Source of the DNA: Streptomyces phaeoluteigriseus
GTDB taxonomy: Bacteria; Actinomycetota; Actinomycetes; Streptomycetales; Streptomycetaceae
NCBI RefSeq assembly: GCF_001896135.2
Contig: NZ_MPOH02000015.1
Coordinates: 353,321 to 417,320 of the forward strand
DNA length: 64,000 nucleotides
Direction: 5' to 3'
The position numbers and the translations under genes were made by a program. How positions within the stretch are numbered: the first letter of the stretch is position 1; each line of letters opens with the position of its first letter. Positions 15,685 to 23,995 of this stretch are shown piece after piece. The notes under the pieces were generated by a model that made no database searches, had not been told where the DNA came from, and worked only from the letters and a program-made list of their open reading frames with translations.

Positions 15685-16119
15685 TCAGTCCTTCTTCCGC
15701 TTGCCCCACCGCGGGGCCGGTACGGTCCGGCCCACGATCACGGTGCGTCGGGGCGCCTTGGCGGGCACGTCTTCCTTGCGGCCGCCGAGGGCCCGGCGTA
15801 CGCCGTAGCCGAAGGCGGCCACCTTCACCAGGGGTCCGCCGAAGGTGGAGGCGACCGTGGTGGAGAGCGCGGAGGCGTTCGAGGTGACCTCCTGGACGTC
15901 CGAGGCGATCGCGTCGACCCGGTCGATCTGGGTCTGTGCCGAGCGGACCGCCGCGGACGCGTCGGCCAGCAGCGGAACAGCCCTGTCGGTCACGTCCGCG
16001 ACCAGCTTGGTGGTCGCCCTGAGCGTCTGGGCCAGTCTCGCCAGCGCGACGGCGAGGAAGGAGACCAGGATCGCCCAGAACACGGCCACCAGGATGCCGG
16101 CCACCTCTCCACCGGACAC
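15685..16119 (-). CDS. DUF948-domain membrane-anchored protein
   Basis: A 144-residue protein with an N-terminal transmembrane helix (EVAGILVAVFWAILVSFLAVALARLAQTL), then a long coiled-coil-like segment (VTDRAVPLLADASAAVRSAQTQIDRVDAIASDVQEV) and a basic C-terminus ending KRKKD. DUF948 proteins resemble methyl-accepting signalling coils but have no assigned role. I chose the GTG at 16117-16119, which has GGGAG about 10 nt upstream. A farther ATG at 16152 lacks a ribosome-binding site. It begins the run DUF948 - DUF6167-like - alaS - ruvX. Confidence 0.82.
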   Translation of the reverse strand: MSGGEVAGILVAVFWAILVSFLAVALARLAQTLRATTKLVADVTDRAVPLLADASAAVRSAQTQIDRVDAIASDVQEVTSNASALSTTVASTFGGPLVKVAAFGYGVRRALGGRKEDVPAKAPRRTVIVGRTVPAPRWGKRKKD

Positions 16120-16252
16120 TGCGCACCCGCTCCCTGAAACGTGCCTGTACATCGGAAAAGTTGTGCACCGAGCCTATCGCGCCGCCGGTACCGGTCCGAA
16201 CCGGATTAACGGGCGGCGCGGACCGCGCCGCCGCGGCGCTCCCGGACATGCG

Positions 16253-16302
16253 CGAACCCGCCGCCCCGCCCGCCCGGAAGGGCTGGGGGGACGGCGGGTT
16301 CG
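16253..16302 (-). terminator. rpsD terminator
   Basis: A perfect 11-bp stem CGAACCCGCCG/CGGCGGGTTCG encloses a C-rich/G-rich loop that can pair further. It lies 30 nt past the rpsD stop. Confidence 0.7.
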
Positions 16303-16331
16303 GACACAGAGGTCCTACGGCCGCGGAAGGA

Positions 16332-16946
16332 TCAGCGGGCGTAGTACTCGACGACCAGCTGCTCGTCGCAGATGACCGGGATCTCCTTGCGGTTCGGCTC
16401 GCGGTCCAGGCGGAAGGCCAGGGCGCGGAGGTTCACCTGGAGGTAGCGCGGGGTCTCGCCGTCGGGGGCGAAGCCACCCTCACGGGCGACCGCGAAGAGG
16501 GTCTTCTCGCGGCTGCGCTCGCGGACCATCACGACGTCGTCGGGACGGACGCGGAACGAGGGCTTGTCGACCTTCTGGCCGTTGACCTCGATGTGGCCGT
16601 GGACGACCATCTGGCGGGCCTGGTAGATCGTGCGGGCGATGCCCGAACGCAGGACCAGCGCGTCGAGGCGACGCTCCAGCTCGATGATCAGGGCCTCACC
16701 GGTCTTGCCCTGGACCTTGGAGGCACGCTCGTAGGCGCGGACGAGCTGGCGCTCGGACACGTCGTACTGGGCGCGCAGACGCTGCTTCTCGAGCAGACGG
16801 ACCTTGTAGTCCGAGTTCTGCTTGCGGCCGCGGCCGTGCTCACCCGGCGGGTAGGGGCGGGCCTCGAAGTACTTGACGGCCTTCGGGGTCAGCGCGATGC
16901 CGAGGGCACGCGACTTCTTGACCTTGGGACGGGGCTGGTTAGCCAC
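16332..16946 (-). CDS. rpsD: 30S ribosomal protein S4
   Basis: Primary 16S rRNA-binding protein that organises the 5' domain of the small subunit. The 204 residues contain KSRALGIALTPKAVKYFEARPYPPGEHGRG, an S4 RNA-binding domain (RRLDALVLRSGIARTIYQARQMVVHGHIEVNG) and the C-terminal PVICDEQLVVEYYAR. The N-terminal zinc-binding cysteines found in some S4 paralogues are absent, so this is the zinc-independent form. Start is GTG at 16946. It is a single-gene unit with its own terminator and a leader of about 300 nt. Confidence 0.97.
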   Translation of the reverse strand: MANQPRPKVKKSRALGIALTPKAVKYFEARPYPPGEHGRGRKQNSDYKVRLLEKQRLRAQYDVSERQLVRAYERASKVQGKTGEALIIELERRLDALVLRSGIARTIYQARQMVVHGHIEVNGQKVDKPSFRVRPDDVVMVRERSREKTLFAVAREGGFAPDGETPRYLQVNLRALAFRLDREPNRKEIPVICDEQLVVEYYAR

Positions 16947-17248
16947 GATCTCTCACTTTCGAAAATTTTCGGCTTGTCAGAGTCGAGGGAGGTCGCATCC
17001 GCAGCCGGGGAAACCCGTCGGGTCCGCGTGGGACCTGTCGGGCAGCCGCTCCCCTGGTCTGGGCACATACGTGCAGCACGCGAGTGGCCCACCGACCTGT
17101 ACCGGAACCCCGGTTGGTGGTGGGCTGCCCGCGACACCTTCGAAGGTGCGCGACGCTCCTGGAGCCGGCCCGAAAGCGACCGGGCTCCGGCTGACTGTCC
17201 CGTTCTGACAGCACAGGACGCAGCACTTCGGACGAGTTTACAGGGTGC
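16947..17248. other. Intergenic leader/promoter region upstream of rpsD
   Basis: No gene is seen in these 302 nt. Near the rpsD start is GAAAATTTTC (16961-16970), an AT-rich palindrome unusual for this genome. At 17135-17148 is the perfect 14-bp palindrome CACCTTCGAAGGTG. The length would allow an S4-autoregulated leader as known in other bacteria, but I see no recognisable S4-binding pseudoknot. Confidence 0.5.
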
Positions 17249-18604
17249 TCAGTCCCGCTTGCGACCGAGGTGCTTCCTGGTCCACTCCACGGCGTCCGCG
17301 TACCGCGCCTCCGCGCCGTGCCGGGTCGGCTCGTAGTACTCGCGGTCCTTGATGGCGTCCGGGGCGTACTGCTGGCCGGCGATGCCCTCGGGCAGGTCGT
17401 GCGGGTAGACGTACCCCTGCGCGTGCCCCAGCTTGGCGGCCCCCTTGTAGTGCCCGTCCCGCAGATGCGCCGGCACGGGTCCGGCCAGCCCCTTGCGCAC
17501 GTCGGCCAGGGCGGCGCCTATCGCGGTCGTCGCGGCGTTCGACTTGGGGGCGAGGGCCAGGGCGATCGTGGCGTGGCTGAGGGTGAGGGCGGCCTCCGGG
17601 AAGCCGATCATGGCGACGGCCTGGGCGGCGGCGACCGCGATCGGCAGGGCGCCCGGGTCGGCCAGGCCGATGTCCTCGCTGGCGGAGATCATCAGGCGGC
17701 GGGCGATGAACCGGGGGTCCTCGCCGGCCTCGATCATGCGGGCCAGGTAGTGCAGGGCCGCGTCGACGTCGGAGCCGCGGATCGACTTGATCAGGGCGCT
17801 GGCCACGTCGTAGTGCTGGTCGCCGTCGCGGTCGTACTTCACGGCGGCCCGGTCGACCGTCTCCTCCAGGGTGGCGAGGGCGATCTCCGTCTCGCCCTTG
17901 TCCAGGGCGGCCCCGGCGGCGGCCTCCAGGGCGGTGAGGGCGCGGCGGGCGTCACCTCCGGCGATGCGCAGGAGGTGGGCCTCGGTGTCCTCGGGGAGGG
18001 CGACGGCGCCCTTGAGGCCGCGCTCGTCGGTGACGGCCCGCCGCAGCAGGCCCCGCAGGTCGTCGTCGGTGAGGGGTTCGAGGGTGAGGAGGAGGGAGCG
18101 GGAGAGCAGCGGTGAGATGACGGAGAAGAACGGGTTCTCCGTGGTGGCCGCGATCAGGGTGACCCAGCGGTTCTCGACGGCGGGCAGGAGGGAGTCCTGC
18201 TGCGCCTTGCTGAAGCGGTGGATCTCGTCGAGGAAGAGGACGGTCTCCTTGCCGTAGCCACCGGCGGCGCGGCGGGCGCCGTCGATGACGGCACGGACCT
18301 CCTTGACACCGGCGGTGATCGCCGACAGTTCGACGAAGCGGGCGTCGGTGGCCTTGGAGACGACGTAGGCCAGCGTGGTCTTGCCGGTTCCGGGCGGCCC
18401 CCAGAGGATCACCGAGGACGGACCGGCCGGGCCCTTGGCGCTCTCGCCGACCAGGCGTCGCAGCGGTGAGCCCGGCTTCAGCAGGTGCTGCTGGCCCACC
18501 ACCTCGTCGAGGGTGCGCGGGCGCATCCGGACGGCCAGGGGGCTCCCGGCGGGGTCCTTCTCCTGGCGTTCTTCGGCTGCGGCGGTGAACAGATCGGGCT
18601 CCAC
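17249..18604 (-). CDS. rarA: Replication-associated recombination protein RarA (MgsA/WRNIP1 family AAA+ ATPase)
   Basis: Clamp-loader-like ATPase acting at stalled forks. The 451 residues begin MEPDLFTAAAEERQEKDPAGSPLAVRMRPRTLDEVVGQ. Walker A is LWGPPGTGKTTLAYVV, Walker B is VLFLDEIHRF, and sensor 1 is LIAATTENP. The C-terminal tetramerisation domain contains HYDVASALIKSIRGSDVDAALHYLARM and the final ...VEWTRKHLGRKRD. Tandem with rpsD upstream in map order but separated from it by the rpsD leader. Confidence 0.95.
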   Translation of the reverse strand: MEPDLFTAAAEERQEKDPAGSPLAVRMRPRTLDEVVGQQHLLKPGSPLRRLVGESAKGPAGPSSVILWGPPGTGKTTLAYVVSKATDARFVELSAITAGVKEVRAVIDGARRAAGGYGKETVLFLDEIHRFSKAQQDSLLPAVENRWVTLIAATTENPFFSVISPLLSRSLLLTLEPLTDDDLRGLLRRAVTDERGLKGAVALPEDTEAHLLRIAGGDARRALTALEAAAGAALDKGETEIALATLEETVDRAAVKYDRDGDQHYDVASALIKSIRGSDVDAALHYLARMIEAGEDPRFIARRLMISASEDIGLADPGALPIAVAAAQAVAMIGFPEAALTLSHATIALALAPKSNAATTAIGAALADVRKGLAGPVPAHLRDGHYKGAAKLGHAQGYVYPHDLPEGIAGQQYAPDAIKDREYYEPTRHGAEARYADAVEWTRKHLGRKRD

Positions 18605-18669
18605 GCTGAAACCCTAGTTCACCGCACCGACAATCCCCACGGCCGCCGGGAGGCCCGGCCCGGAAGGGG

Positions 18670-19329
18670 TCAGCTGGTCCAGAAGTCCCACCAGCGGGTC
18701 AGGACGAGCATGCCGATGATGCCGACGTGCAGCACGGGCAGGACCCAGGTGAACTCGCCGAAGAAGCTCTTGAGCCAGCGGGGGGCGGGCAGGAAGCCGT
18801 TGCGGATGTTGAACGAGGTCACGTACCAGAACATGAGGATCGTGGCGACCCAGGCCAGGGAGCACCACAGGCACAGGGCGTTGATCCGGTACAGGGACTG
18901 GAACATCAGCCAGGCGCAGAAGACCACTCCGAAGAGGGTGCCGGCGTTGAAGGTGAGCCAGTACCAGCGCGGGAAGCGGGCGCCGGCGAGCAGGCTGACG
19001 CCCACGCCGACGACGATGCCGTAGGTGACGAGACCGAGCATCGGGTTGGGGAAGCCGAAGACCGAGGCCTGGTCGCTCTCCATGACGCTGCCGCAGGAGA
19101 CGACGGGGTTGAGGCTGCACCCGGGGGTGAAGGTCTTGCCCTCGACCTTGGCCTCGAGGAGCTTGAACTTGTCGATCGTGATGACCCACGCGGCGAGCAG
19201 TCCGGCCGCGCCGGTGATCATCAGCAACAGGGCCAGCGCCCGGCTGCCGCCGGCCGTCCTCGGCGCGGCCGATCCGGCGCGCTGCGGCTCGGGCTCCGCG
19301 GAGACGTCCTTGACTGTCGTCTTGCTCAT
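18670..19329 (-). CDS. Vitamin K epoxide reductase (VKOR) family membrane protein
   Basis: Integral-membrane quinone-linked thiol oxidase that in actinobacteria reoxidises a periplasmic DsbA-like protein. The ATG at 19327-19329 gives 219 residues; a longer in-frame start adds a poor 25-residue leader. There are about five transmembrane helices. The first cysteine pair is in PGCSLNPVVSCGSVM and the active-site CXXC is CLWC (after YRINAL). No DsbA-like partner is encoded next to it. It lies between rarA and hisS on the same strand. Confidence 0.9.
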   Translation of the reverse strand: MSKTTVKDVSAEPEPQRAGSAAPRTAGGSRALALLLMITGAAGLLAAWVITIDKFKLLEAKVEGKTFTPGCSLNPVVSCGSVMESDQASVFGFPNPMLGLVTYGIVVGVGVSLLAGARFPRWYWLTFNAGTLFGVVFCAWLMFQSLYRINALCLWCSLAWVATILMFWYVTSFNIRNGFLPAPRWLKSFFGEFTWVLPVLHVGIIGMLVLTRWWDFWTS

Positions 19330-19502
19330 CACGCCGATTCCGTCACTTGAGACCTGGACCTTCTTCGGGCAGGGCCATTGTGCCGCACACGCGCGTGTGC
19401 ACACCGTTCACTCCACATAAGGATGAAGGTGAGACCTGGTGCGCGCGTTCGGTTCCGGACAGCCGCCGGACCCGGCACCGCGCGGGAGCCCGGACGCCGC
19501 AA

Positions 19503-19536
19503 GGGCGCCGCACATCCCTGGAGATGTACGGCGCCC
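19503..19536 (-). terminator. hisS terminator
   Basis: Arms GGGCGCCGcACATC and GATGTaCGGCGCCC pair with one mismatch around a short loop, 14 nt past the hisS stop. Confidence 0.7.
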
Positions 19537-19549
19537 CGCGCGCGTGTGC

Positions 19550-20812
19550 TCAGCCGAGCCGTGACTCCAGCTCCGCCACGATCTCGTTGACGCCGACCGC
19601 CGTCTGCTCACCGGACTGCATGTCCTTGAGCTGGACGACGCCCTCGGCGAGGTCGCGCTCGCCGGCGACGATCGTGTAGCGGGCGCCGCTGCGGTTGGCG
19701 CTCTTCATCGCGCCCTTGAGGCCCTTGCCGCCGTAGGAGAAGTCGGCGGCGACGCCGAGCTTGCGCAGTTCGGTGACCTTCGTGAAGAGGACGCGGCGGG
19801 CCTCCTCGCCGAGGGGTACGGCGTAGACGCTGGTGGAGGCGGGGAGCCGCAGTTCCACGCCCTCCGCCTCCAGCGCCAGGACGGTGCGGTCGACGCCGAG
19901 GGCCCAGCCGACGGACGGCAGCGCGGGGCCGCCGATCATCTCGGACAGGCCGTCGTAGCGTCCGCCGCCGCCCACCGCGGACTGCGAGCCGAGACCGTCG
20001 TGGACGAACTCGAAGGTGGTGCGGGTGTAGTAGTCCAGGCCGCGGACCAGCTTCGCGTCGTCCTCGAAGGCCACGCCCGCCGCCGTGATCAGCTCACGGA
20101 CCTCCTCGTGGTACGCCTTGCAGGCGTCGCAGAGGTAGTCGCGCAGCAGCGGGGCGCCGGTCAACTGCTTCTGGACGTCCCCGCGCTTGTCGTCGAGGAC
20201 CCTCAGCGGGTTGATCTCCGCGCGGCGGAGCGTCTCCTCGTCGAGGTCCAGGCCGCGCAGGAAGCTCTGCAGTGCCTCCCGGTACACCGGACGGCACTCC
20301 TTGTCGCCCAGGCTGTTGAGCAGGATGCGGAAGTTCCTGAGCCCCAGGGAGCGGTAGGCCTGGTCGGCGAGGATGATCAGCTCGGCGTCCAGCGCCGGGT
20401 CCTCGGCACCGATCGCCTCGGCGCCGACCTGGGAGAAGTGGCGGTAACGGCCCTTCTGCGGGCGCTCGTAGCGGTAGTACGAGCCGGAGTACCAGAGCTT
20501 GACCGGGAGGTTGCCCGTCTTGTGGAGGTTGGCCTCCAGGGCGGCGCGCAGCACGGACGCCGTGCCCTCGGGCCGCAGGGCCAGCCGGTCGCCGCCCTTG
20601 GTCTCGAAGGCGTACATCTCCTTGGTCACGATGTCGGTGGACTCGCCGACACCGCGCGCGAACAGCTCGACGTTCTCGAAGCCCGGCGTCTCGATGTAGC
20701 CGTAGCCGGAGTTGCGCAGCGGGGCGGCGATCGCCTCGCGGACGGCCAGGTAGACAGCACTGTCCGGCGGGATCAGGTCGTACGTGCCCTTGGGGGCCTG
20801 GAAGGTACTCAC
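19550..20812 (-). CDS. hisS: Histidyl-tRNA synthetase
   Basis: Charges tRNA-His. The GTG at 20810-20812 gives 420 residues starting VSTFQAPKGTYDLIPPDS, the usual actinobacterial N-terminus. Further upstream the frame is open but overlaps the hydrolase gene. Class II motif 2 (RYERPQKGRYRHFSQVGAEAIG), the histidine motifs LVRGLDYYTRTTFEF and GGGGRYDGL, and a C-terminal anticodon-binding domain (SVYAVPLGEEARR... SYGGKGLKGAMKSANRSGARY) are present. It follows the MBL hydrolase gene by 10 nt. Confidence 0.96.
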   Translation of the reverse strand: MSTFQAPKGTYDLIPPDSAVYLAVREAIAAPLRNSGYGYIETPGFENVELFARGVGESTDIVTKEMYAFETKGGDRLALRPEGTASVLRAALEANLHKTGNLPVKLWYSGSYYRYERPQKGRYRHFSQVGAEAIGAEDPALDAELIILADQAYRSLGLRNFRILLNSLGDKECRPVYREALQSFLRGLDLDEETLRRAEINPLRVLDDKRGDVQKQLTGAPLLRDYLCDACKAYHEEVRELITAAGVAFEDDAKLVRGLDYYTRTTFEFVHDGLGSQSAVGGGGRYDGLSEMIGGPALPSVGWALGVDRTVLALEAEGVELRLPASTSVYAVPLGEEARRVLFTKVTELRKLGVAADFSYGGKGLKGAMKSANRSGARYTIVAGERDLAEGVVQLKDMQSGEQTAVGVNEIVAELESRLG

Positions 20813-20822
20813 GGGGGTCTCG

Positions 20823-21530
20823 TCACATTCCTCGTCGGGGAGCCTCGGAGGCTCCCTGGCCGGCCGCCACCTGCCGCAGGTACGGGTTGGTGGCGCGTTC
20901 CTGGCCGATGGTCGTGTGCTCGTTGTGACCGGGCAGCACCACGGTGGAGTCGTCGAGCGGAAGGACCACGCGGGCCAACGACTCGAGCATGTCGTCCATG
21001 GAGCCACCGGGCATGTCGGTGCGTCCGATGGAGCCGGCGAACAGCAGGTCGCCCGAGAACAGGACGGACGGGACGTCCGCGATCTCGGGCATCCGGAAGG
21101 TCACCGACCCCCTGGTATGGCCCGGCGCGTGCGCGACGGAGAACTCCAGACCCGCCAGTTGCAGTTTCGCGCCGTCGGTCAGCTCACGGACGTCGTCCGG
21201 CTCCCCCACGGTCAGCTCGCCCAGCAGCGGCATGCCGATGGACCGGCCGAGCCCCTTCTCGGGGTCGCGCATCATGAACCGGTCCTCGGGGTGGATCCAG
21301 GCCGGGACGTCGTGCGCCCCGCAGACCGGGACGACCGAGGCCACGTGGTCGAGATGGCCGTGGGTGAGGACGACGGCGACGGGCTTGAGCCGATGCTTCC
21401 TGAGCGTCTCCTCGACTCCGGGGGCCGCCTGGTGGCCCGGGTCGATGATCACGCACTCCTCACCGGCGGCGGGGGCGACGAGATAACAGTTCGTCCCCCA
21501 GGCCCCGGCGGGGAACCCGGCAATGAGCAC
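20823..21530 (-). CDS. Metallo-beta-lactamase-fold hydrolase (glyoxalase II-like)
   Basis: Cytoplasmic metal hydrolase of 235 residues. The N-terminal GTNCYLVAPAAGEECVIIDPG is followed by the metal motif THGHLDHVAS, then HAPGHTRGSVTF, SGDLLFAGSIGRTD and VLPGHNEHTTIGQE. This matches the glyoxalase II-like MBL proteins encoded before hisS and after relA in many actinobacteria. The natural substrate is unknown; thioester hydrolysis is the usual guess. It is cotranscribed with hisS and divergent from the cyclophilin gene. Confidence 0.9.
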   Translation of the reverse strand: MLIAGFPAGAWGTNCYLVAPAAGEECVIIDPGHQAAPGVEETLRKHRLKPVAVVLTHGHLDHVASVVPVCGAHDVPAWIHPEDRFMMRDPEKGLGRSIGMPLLGELTVGEPDDVRELTDGAKLQLAGLEFSVAHAPGHTRGSVTFRMPEIADVPSVLFSGDLLFAGSIGRTDMPGGSMDDMLESLARVVLPLDDSTVVLPGHNEHTTIGQERATNPYLRQVAAGQGASEAPRRGM

Positions 21531-21709
21531 GATCGTCCTTCGTTTGTGTCGATACGGGTGGCTTGCGAGCGGCTGCGCCTGTGGTCAGAGCCTACCGGCG
21601 CTGCCGTTTCCTCAGCGAACCCATATACGGTACGGGGCACACGCAGGCGGTCGGCTCACTGGGCGCACGCGTACCGGTGGACATACGAGACGCATGAGGA
21701 GAGAACCCG

Positions 21710-22525
21710 GTGGTCACCCAGGAACAGCGCAAGCGTCAGCTCGCCCGGGAGAAGTTCTTGCGGCAGCAGCAGCGCCGTACGGCCTCGCGACGCAAGGCCC
21801 GCGCGCGCAACGCGGTGATCGCGTCGGTCCTCGGCGTGATCCTGGTGGGCAGTCTGGCGCTGTACACGACCGGCGTCCTCAAGGACGACGACAAGACGAA
21901 CGCCGCCTCGGAGGCGACCCCGTCGCCCTCGCCGAGCGCCGTCAAGGACCCGTGCGAGAAGCCCGCCGAGGGCGCGGTCAAGACGCAGACGTGGAAGAAG
22001 GAGCCGGCGGTCACGATCGACAAGTCGGCGAAGTACACGATGAAGCTGGCCACGACCTGCGGTGACATAGACGTCGCGCTCAAGACGTCGGCGGCCCCGC
22101 ACACCGTGAACTCGTTCAACTTCCTCGCCGGCAAAGGCTACTTCGACCACACCAAGTGCCACCGGCTCACCACCAACGGCATCTTCGTGCTCCAGTGCGG
22201 CGACCCGACGGGCAGCGGCAGCGGCGGCCCCGGCTACACCATTCCGGACGAGAACCTGAAGGACTCGAGCCTCAAGGCGAACGTCTATCCGGCCGGCACG
22301 GTCGCGATGGCCAACACCAGCCAGCCCAACAGCGGCGGCAGCCAGTTCTTCCTCGTCTACGAGGACAGCCAGCTCCCGCCGAGCTACACACCGTTCGGTA
22401 CGGTTTCCGAGGCCGGCATGGCCGTTCTCAAGAAGATCGCGGGCGCGGGCGAGAACACGGGCGCCGGTGACGGTGCCCCGAACGCGACCGTGGTGATCGA
22501 CAAGGCGACGGTCACCAAGTCCTGA
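21710..22525 (+). CDS. Membrane-anchored cyclophilin-type peptidyl-prolyl isomerase
   Basis: Extracytoplasmic proline isomerase for folding exported proteins. The GTG at 21710, with GAGGAGA upstream, gives 271 residues. A basic, Gln/Arg-rich cytoplasmic head (residues 1-34) precedes a transmembrane helix (AVIASVLGVILVGSLALYTTGVL) and a Ser/Pro linker. The cyclophilin domain has HTVNSFNFLAGKGYFDHTKCHRL, VLQCGDPTGSGSGGPGY, VAMANTSQPNSGGSQFFLVY and FGTVSEAGMAVLKKI. Divergent from the MBL hydrolase gene. Confidence 0.94.
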   Translation: MVTQEQRKRQLAREKFLRQQQRRTASRRKARARNAVIASVLGVILVGSLALYTTGVLKDDDKTNAASEATPSPSPSAVKDPCEKPAEGAVKTQTWKKEPAVTIDKSAKYTMKLATTCGDIDVALKTSAAPHTVNSFNFLAGKGYFDHTKCHRLTTNGIFVLQCGDPTGSGSGGPGYTIPDENLKDSSLKANVYPAGTVAMANTSQPNSGGSQFFLVYEDSQLPPSYTPFGTVSEAGMAVLKKIAGAGENTGAGDGAPNATVVIDKATVTKS

Positions 22526-22668
22526 TGACAGGGCGGTCAACCGCCCAATTTCGGTCGTGCTGGATGCGGACAGGCGACCCGCCGGTCGCCTATGTTGGCC
22601 GTGACGAAACTGTGGACGATGCCCAGGGGCGCCGAAGCCCCTCGGAGGCATCATGTGGAGGAGGCGCT

Positions 22669-23898
22669 GTGAGCAGCGACCCGTGGGGCCGCGTCGACGA
22701 GACGGGGACCGTGTACGTGCGTACGGCCGACGGTGAGCAGGTCGTCGGTTCCTGGCAGGCCGGCTCCCCTGACGAGGCGCTGGCCTACTTCGAGCGCAAG
22801 TACGAGGGCCTGGTTGTCGAGATCGGCCTCCTCGAGAAGCGAGTGCGGACCACCGACCTGTCCGCGAAGGACGCCCAGGTCGCCATCGACCACATTCGCG
22901 CGCAGGTGGACGCGCATCACGCGGTCGGCGATCTGGACGCCCTGCGGACCCGGCTGGACAAGCTGGTGGCGACGGTCGAGGCGCGCCGCGAGGAGCGCAA
23001 GCAGCAGCGGGCCAAGCAGTCCGACGAGGCCCGCAAGGCCAAGGAGGACCTGGTCACGGAGGCGGAGCAGCTGGCTCAGTCCGACCAGTGGCGGGCGGCC
23101 GGTGAGCGGCTGCGGGCGCTGGTGGACATCTGGAAGGGTCTGCCGCGCCTGGACCGGAAGTCGGACGACGAGCTGTGGCACCGGTTCTCGCACGCCCGCT
23201 CGGCGTTTTCCAAGCGCCGCAAGGCCCACTTCGCACAGCTCGACGCGCAGCGCGAGGAGGCCCGCCGGGTCAAGGAGCGGCTGGTCGCCGAGGCCGAGGC
23301 GCTGTCCAGCTCGACGGACTGGGGCCCGACGGCCGCGCGCTACCGCGACCTGATGACCGAGTGGAAGTCGGCGGGCCGCGCCCAGCGCGAGCACGAGGAT
23401 GACCTGTGGAACCGCTTCCGCGGTGCCCAGGACGTCTTCTTCGCCGCCCGCAGCTCGGTCTTCGCGGAGCGCGACGCCGAGCAGACGGAGAACCTGAAGC
23501 TGAAGGAGGAGCTGGCCGAGGAGGCCGAGAAGATCCTCCCGATCACGGATCTGAAGGCGGCGCGGGCCGCGTTCCGCTCGGTCAACGAGCGGTGGGAGGC
23601 CATCGGCCATGTGCCTCGCGACGCCCGGCCGAAGGTCGAGGGCCGGATGCACACGGTGGAGCGGGCGATCCAGGAGGCCGAGGAGGCCGAGTGGCGGCGG
23701 AGCAACCCGGAGGCACGCGCGCGTGCCGAGGGTCTGACCGGTCAGCTCCAGGCGGCTGTGGACAAGCTCCGCGCCCAGATCGAGCAGGCGCGCGCCCAGG
23801 GCAACGGTTCCAGGGCCGACAAGCTGGAGCGTGAGCTGGAGGGCCGTCAGGCGCTGCTGGACCAGGCACTCAAGGGTCTTCAGGAGTTCGGCGGCTGA
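22669..23898 (+). CDS. DUF349 repeat protein
   Basis: The GTG at 22669 has GGAGGAGG just upstream; an earlier in-frame start at 22525 lacks support. The 409 residues are almost entirely charged alpha-helix with at least three DUF349 repeats of about 75 residues, each with a W..AxxR.R.L...WK..GR..R..DD.LW.RF pattern. I know of no established biochemical function; related proteins behave as stress- or antibiotic-response coiled coils. It sits between the cyclophilin gene and the kinase/caspase operon, and elsewhere in actinobacteria it is usually close to relA. Confidence 0.88.
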   Translation: MSSDPWGRVDETGTVYVRTADGEQVVGSWQAGSPDEALAYFERKYEGLVVEIGLLEKRVRTTDLSAKDAQVAIDHIRAQVDAHHAVGDLDALRTRLDKLVATVEARREERKQQRAKQSDEARKAKEDLVTEAEQLAQSDQWRAAGERLRALVDIWKGLPRLDRKSDDELWHRFSHARSAFSKRRKAHFAQLDAQREEARRVKERLVAEAEALSSSTDWGPTAARYRDLMTEWKSAGRAQREHEDDLWNRFRGAQDVFFAARSSVFAERDAEQTENLKLKEELAEEAEKILPITDLKAARAAFRSVNERWEAIGHVPRDARPKVEGRMHTVERAIQEAEEAEWRRSNPEARARAEGLTGQLQAAVDKLRAQIEQARAQGNGSRADKLERELEGRQALLDQALKGLQEFGG

Positions 23899-23924
23899 CA
23901 CCGCCTGTCGGAAGCGGCCTCGCG

Positions 23925-23952
23925 GCCCGGCTGTGGGAGACCACGGCCGGGC
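23925..23952. terminator. Bidirectional terminator between the DUF349 gene and the caspase operon
   Basis: GCCCGGCTGTGG and CCACGGCCGGGC form a 12-bp stem (one G-U pair) with a GAGA tetraloop between two converging genes. Confidence 0.75.
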
Positions 23953-23995
23953 GTTCGGCGTTCTCCGCCCGGAGCGTCGGGCGTCGCCCCGGGCC

